From contig JAVKLI010000024.1 in NCBI GenBank assembly GCA_031539425.1, positions 1-15,147 on the forward strand: 15,147 bases of DNA. Direction: 5' to 3'. Position numbers and translations under genes: made by a program. The notes under the pieces were generated by a model. The model was not told the origin of the DNA. It did no database searches and saw only the letters and a program-made list of their open reading frames with translations. How positions within the stretch are numbered: the first letter of the stretch is position 1; each line of letters opens with the position of its first letter. This document shows, piece after piece, positions 13,587 to 15,147 of this stretch. Source of the stretch: UBA4416 sp031539425. Its GTDB lineage: Bacteria > Bacteroidota > Bacteroidia > B-17B0 > Aurantibacillaceae.

Positions 13587-15147
13587 CTACAATTACAGAG
13601 CCACTCTGTATACGCGATTTGAAATTATTAAATTTTACGTTAATAATATAAACATATGAGTCAATTGGTACTCTAACCCCTTGATATTTACCATCCCAAG
13701 ATACATTTATTGAATTTGTAGAGAACATTAATAGCCCCCAACGATTATAAATCTTCATTTGGAAGTTCTCTAATTTGCTTGGTGTCTGAATTTTAAATAA
13801 CTCATTTAAGCCATCGTTATTTGGCGTAAATATATTTGGTATATATAAACCTGGTGGTAAAATATTTACCTCTGTACATACTGTAAATGTGCATAAGTTA
13901 GCGCCTTCAGCATATACACAAATCTCTTTAGTTGATGAGCCTGTATAATTTACTGTAGTTCCTATTTCCCCTGAATGAGACCAAGTATAACTAGCTGGTG
14001 CACCTTCAACCGAAAGTGTTTCTTCTTCAGAATCAATAAGAGGTTCAGTTGATTGTATAATTTTAAATCGTGGTAATGGCATCACGGTAACGGCACCAAA
14101 TGCGGCATTTGAGCAGCCGTTAAATTGATAATTTGCATAATAGTTTGTATTTTCTGTAGGGTTTAATGTAACGTTTAATGAACTAGAATTAATAGGATTA
14201 GCCCACATAAATGCACCACCAACAGGTAATACTGTGGCCGAAAGATTGGCATTTTGGTTTTCACAAATAGTTAGAGAATTGATGGAAATTTGTGGTAAAG
14301 ATTTAATTGCAAATGAACCAGTAGCCATTGTAGAGCAAGTAGAATAGGCAAACAATAAGGTGTAAGTATTTATTGTTGGTAAAACATTAATTGATGGGGC
14401 GTTTAAATTATATGGCAACCAAGTATAGGTTCCATTTGAAGGAAATGCAGTAGAAGTTATATCGATATTATCACCAACACATATAGAAGGAATTGAACTT
14501 GCACTTACACTATAATTTTGAACTAATAAAGTACTAGTAGTAACTTTAGTACAATTTGCATATGAATAATTTATTGTATAGGTTGTATGAACTATTGGGT
14601 TAAAAGACACAGTTGACCCCCCACCTTGTGATATGAGGCCAGAGACACTTACAGTCCATGTATAATCACCACCAAGTGCATTTGTAGTTACCCCTAAATC
14701 AGAGGTAGCTCCAATACATATTGATGAAAGTTTAGTTGAGGCTAATGTCATTTGATTAACAGTTATAAATGTAGTACTTGTTTTTATGCAACCTAAAAAT
14801 TCGTATACTAAAGTGTATGTAGTAGATATAGTTGGATTTATTAAAGTAATTGCTGTAGGATTAATAGCAGGTACACTTACAGGAGAAGAAGAGTATAAAT
14901 AAATACCACCAGGTTTATTAGTTATAGCTGTAAGTGTTTCTGTTGTAGCAATACACATTGAGTTTGAACTAATAGCTAAATTAACTGTCATTTGATTAAC
15001 TACTAATGATTTAGTGGCTGCAACTGAACAACCTGCATTAGCATAGATTAATGTATAATTACTTAGGCTTATTGTTGGGTTTACTACAGTACTTGAGGCC
15101 GTACCCATACTTAATGTAGGGGTTGGAGTGCCTATCCACGCGTAAGT
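13579..15147 (-). CDS. Repetitive surface protein with CHU_C (T9SS type B) domain, 3' part
   Basis: Only the C-terminal 522 residues are in the window; the frame stays open to the right edge, so the true start is outside. The visible part carries tandem Ig-like modules. Each has a leading cysteine in a motif like SICIG or SICVGD, a GGxYxW segment, a NPTIxTTYTLxY segment and a second cysteine near its end. The leading cysteines are spaced 79, 79 and 72 residues (codons at about 14953, 14716, 14479 and 14263), and the pairs probably form disulfides outside the cell. The last 90 residues are a clear CHU_C domain: YIPNIFTPNNDGLNELFKI, then KIYNRWGLLMF, then SWDGKYQG, then the terminal IQSGSVIVEY. 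This marks secretion by the type IX system. Its ligand is unknown; a role in adhesion or cell surface structure is inferred. Confidence 0.88.
   Translation of the reverse strand, partial: TYAWIGTPTPTLSMGTASSTVVNPTISLSNYTLIYANAGCSVAATKSLVVNQMTVNLAISSNSMCIATTETLTAITNKPGGIYLYSSSPVSVPAINPTAITLINPTISTTYTLVYEFLGCIKTSTTFITVNQMTLASTKLSSICIGATSDLGVTTNALGGDYTWTVSVSGLISQGGGSTVSFNPIVHTTYTINYSYANCTKVTTSTLLVQNYSVSASSIPSICVGDNIDITSTAFPSNGTYTWLPYNLNAPSINVLPTINTYTLLFAYSTCSTMATGSFAIKSLPQISINSLTICENQNANLSATVLPVGGAFMWANPINSSSLNVTLNPTENTNYYANYQFNGCSNAAFGAVTVMPLPRFKIIQSTEPLIDSEEETLSVEGAPASYTWSHSGEIGTTVNYTGSSTKEICVYAEGANLCTFTVCTEVNILPPGLYIPNIFTPNNDGLNELFKIQTPSKLENFQMKIYNRWGLLMFSTNSINVSWDGKYQGVRVPIDSYVYIINVKFNNFKSRIQSGSVIVEY

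Noticed and set aside
14263..14955. The periodic DNA in the CHU_C protein gene as a CRISPR or satellite array.
   Set aside because: The 216-237 bp periodicity is at the protein level only. The DNA units are strongly diverged and lie inside one open reading frame of Ig-like modules.

Overview
The window looks like a chromosomal piece of an AT-rich member of the Bacteroidota (Flavobacteriia, Cytophagia or Chitinophagia type). The evidence is three large secreted proteins with type IX secretion (T9SS) C-terminal sorting domains, starts without Shine-Dalgarno sequences, several matches to the Bacteroidota -7 box TAnnTTTG, and a SUF iron-sulfur operon in an order common in that phylum. The code is standard, with TGG as tryptophan and TGA used as a stop.

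Layout. Positions 1-131 hold the 3' end of an IS30-family transposase, followed by a short open remnant to 266. Positions 280-4134, minus strand, are a compact sufA-sufB-sufC-sufD operon for Fe-S cluster assembly. Divergently, 4320-8887 on the plus strand holds two secreted proteins 2 bp apart: one with a type A tail and one with a gliding-motility (CHU_C, type B) tail. Positions 8922-11422 form a small accessory block, described below. Positions 11423-13499, minus strand, encode a LolD/MacB-type ABC ATPase and a MATE exporter 7 bp apart. Positions 13579-15147, minus strand, are the C-terminal part of another repetitive CHU_C-tailed surface protein that runs off the window.

The accessory block is the most interesting part. 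The last 180 bp of the ABC ATPase gene (11423-11602), from its stop codon inward, are present a second time at 8922-9101 with 5 mismatches, in the same orientation. Between the copies lie a small XRE regulator (minus) and a plus-strand cassette: a lipoprotein leader, a permuted papain-like (YiiX/NlpC-P60-like) hydrolase with candidate His and Cys catalytic residues, and a small lipoprotein. The cassette ends 3 bp from the ATPase stop codon. The arrangement resembles a 2,501-bp insertion that duplicated and restored the end of its target gene, although no integrase is present. Recombination between the copies would remove the block cleanly.

The lipoprotein leader (9586-9927) and the hydrolase (9988-10998) are in one continuous reading frame, separated only by a single TGA at 9925-9927. 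They were most likely one exported lipoprotein hydrolase, recently split by a nonsense mutation, unless the TGA is a sequencing error or is read through. The hydrolase plus small lipoprotein pair could be an exported enzyme with a cognate inhibitor or immunity protein. That is a hypothesis from gene order and topology only.
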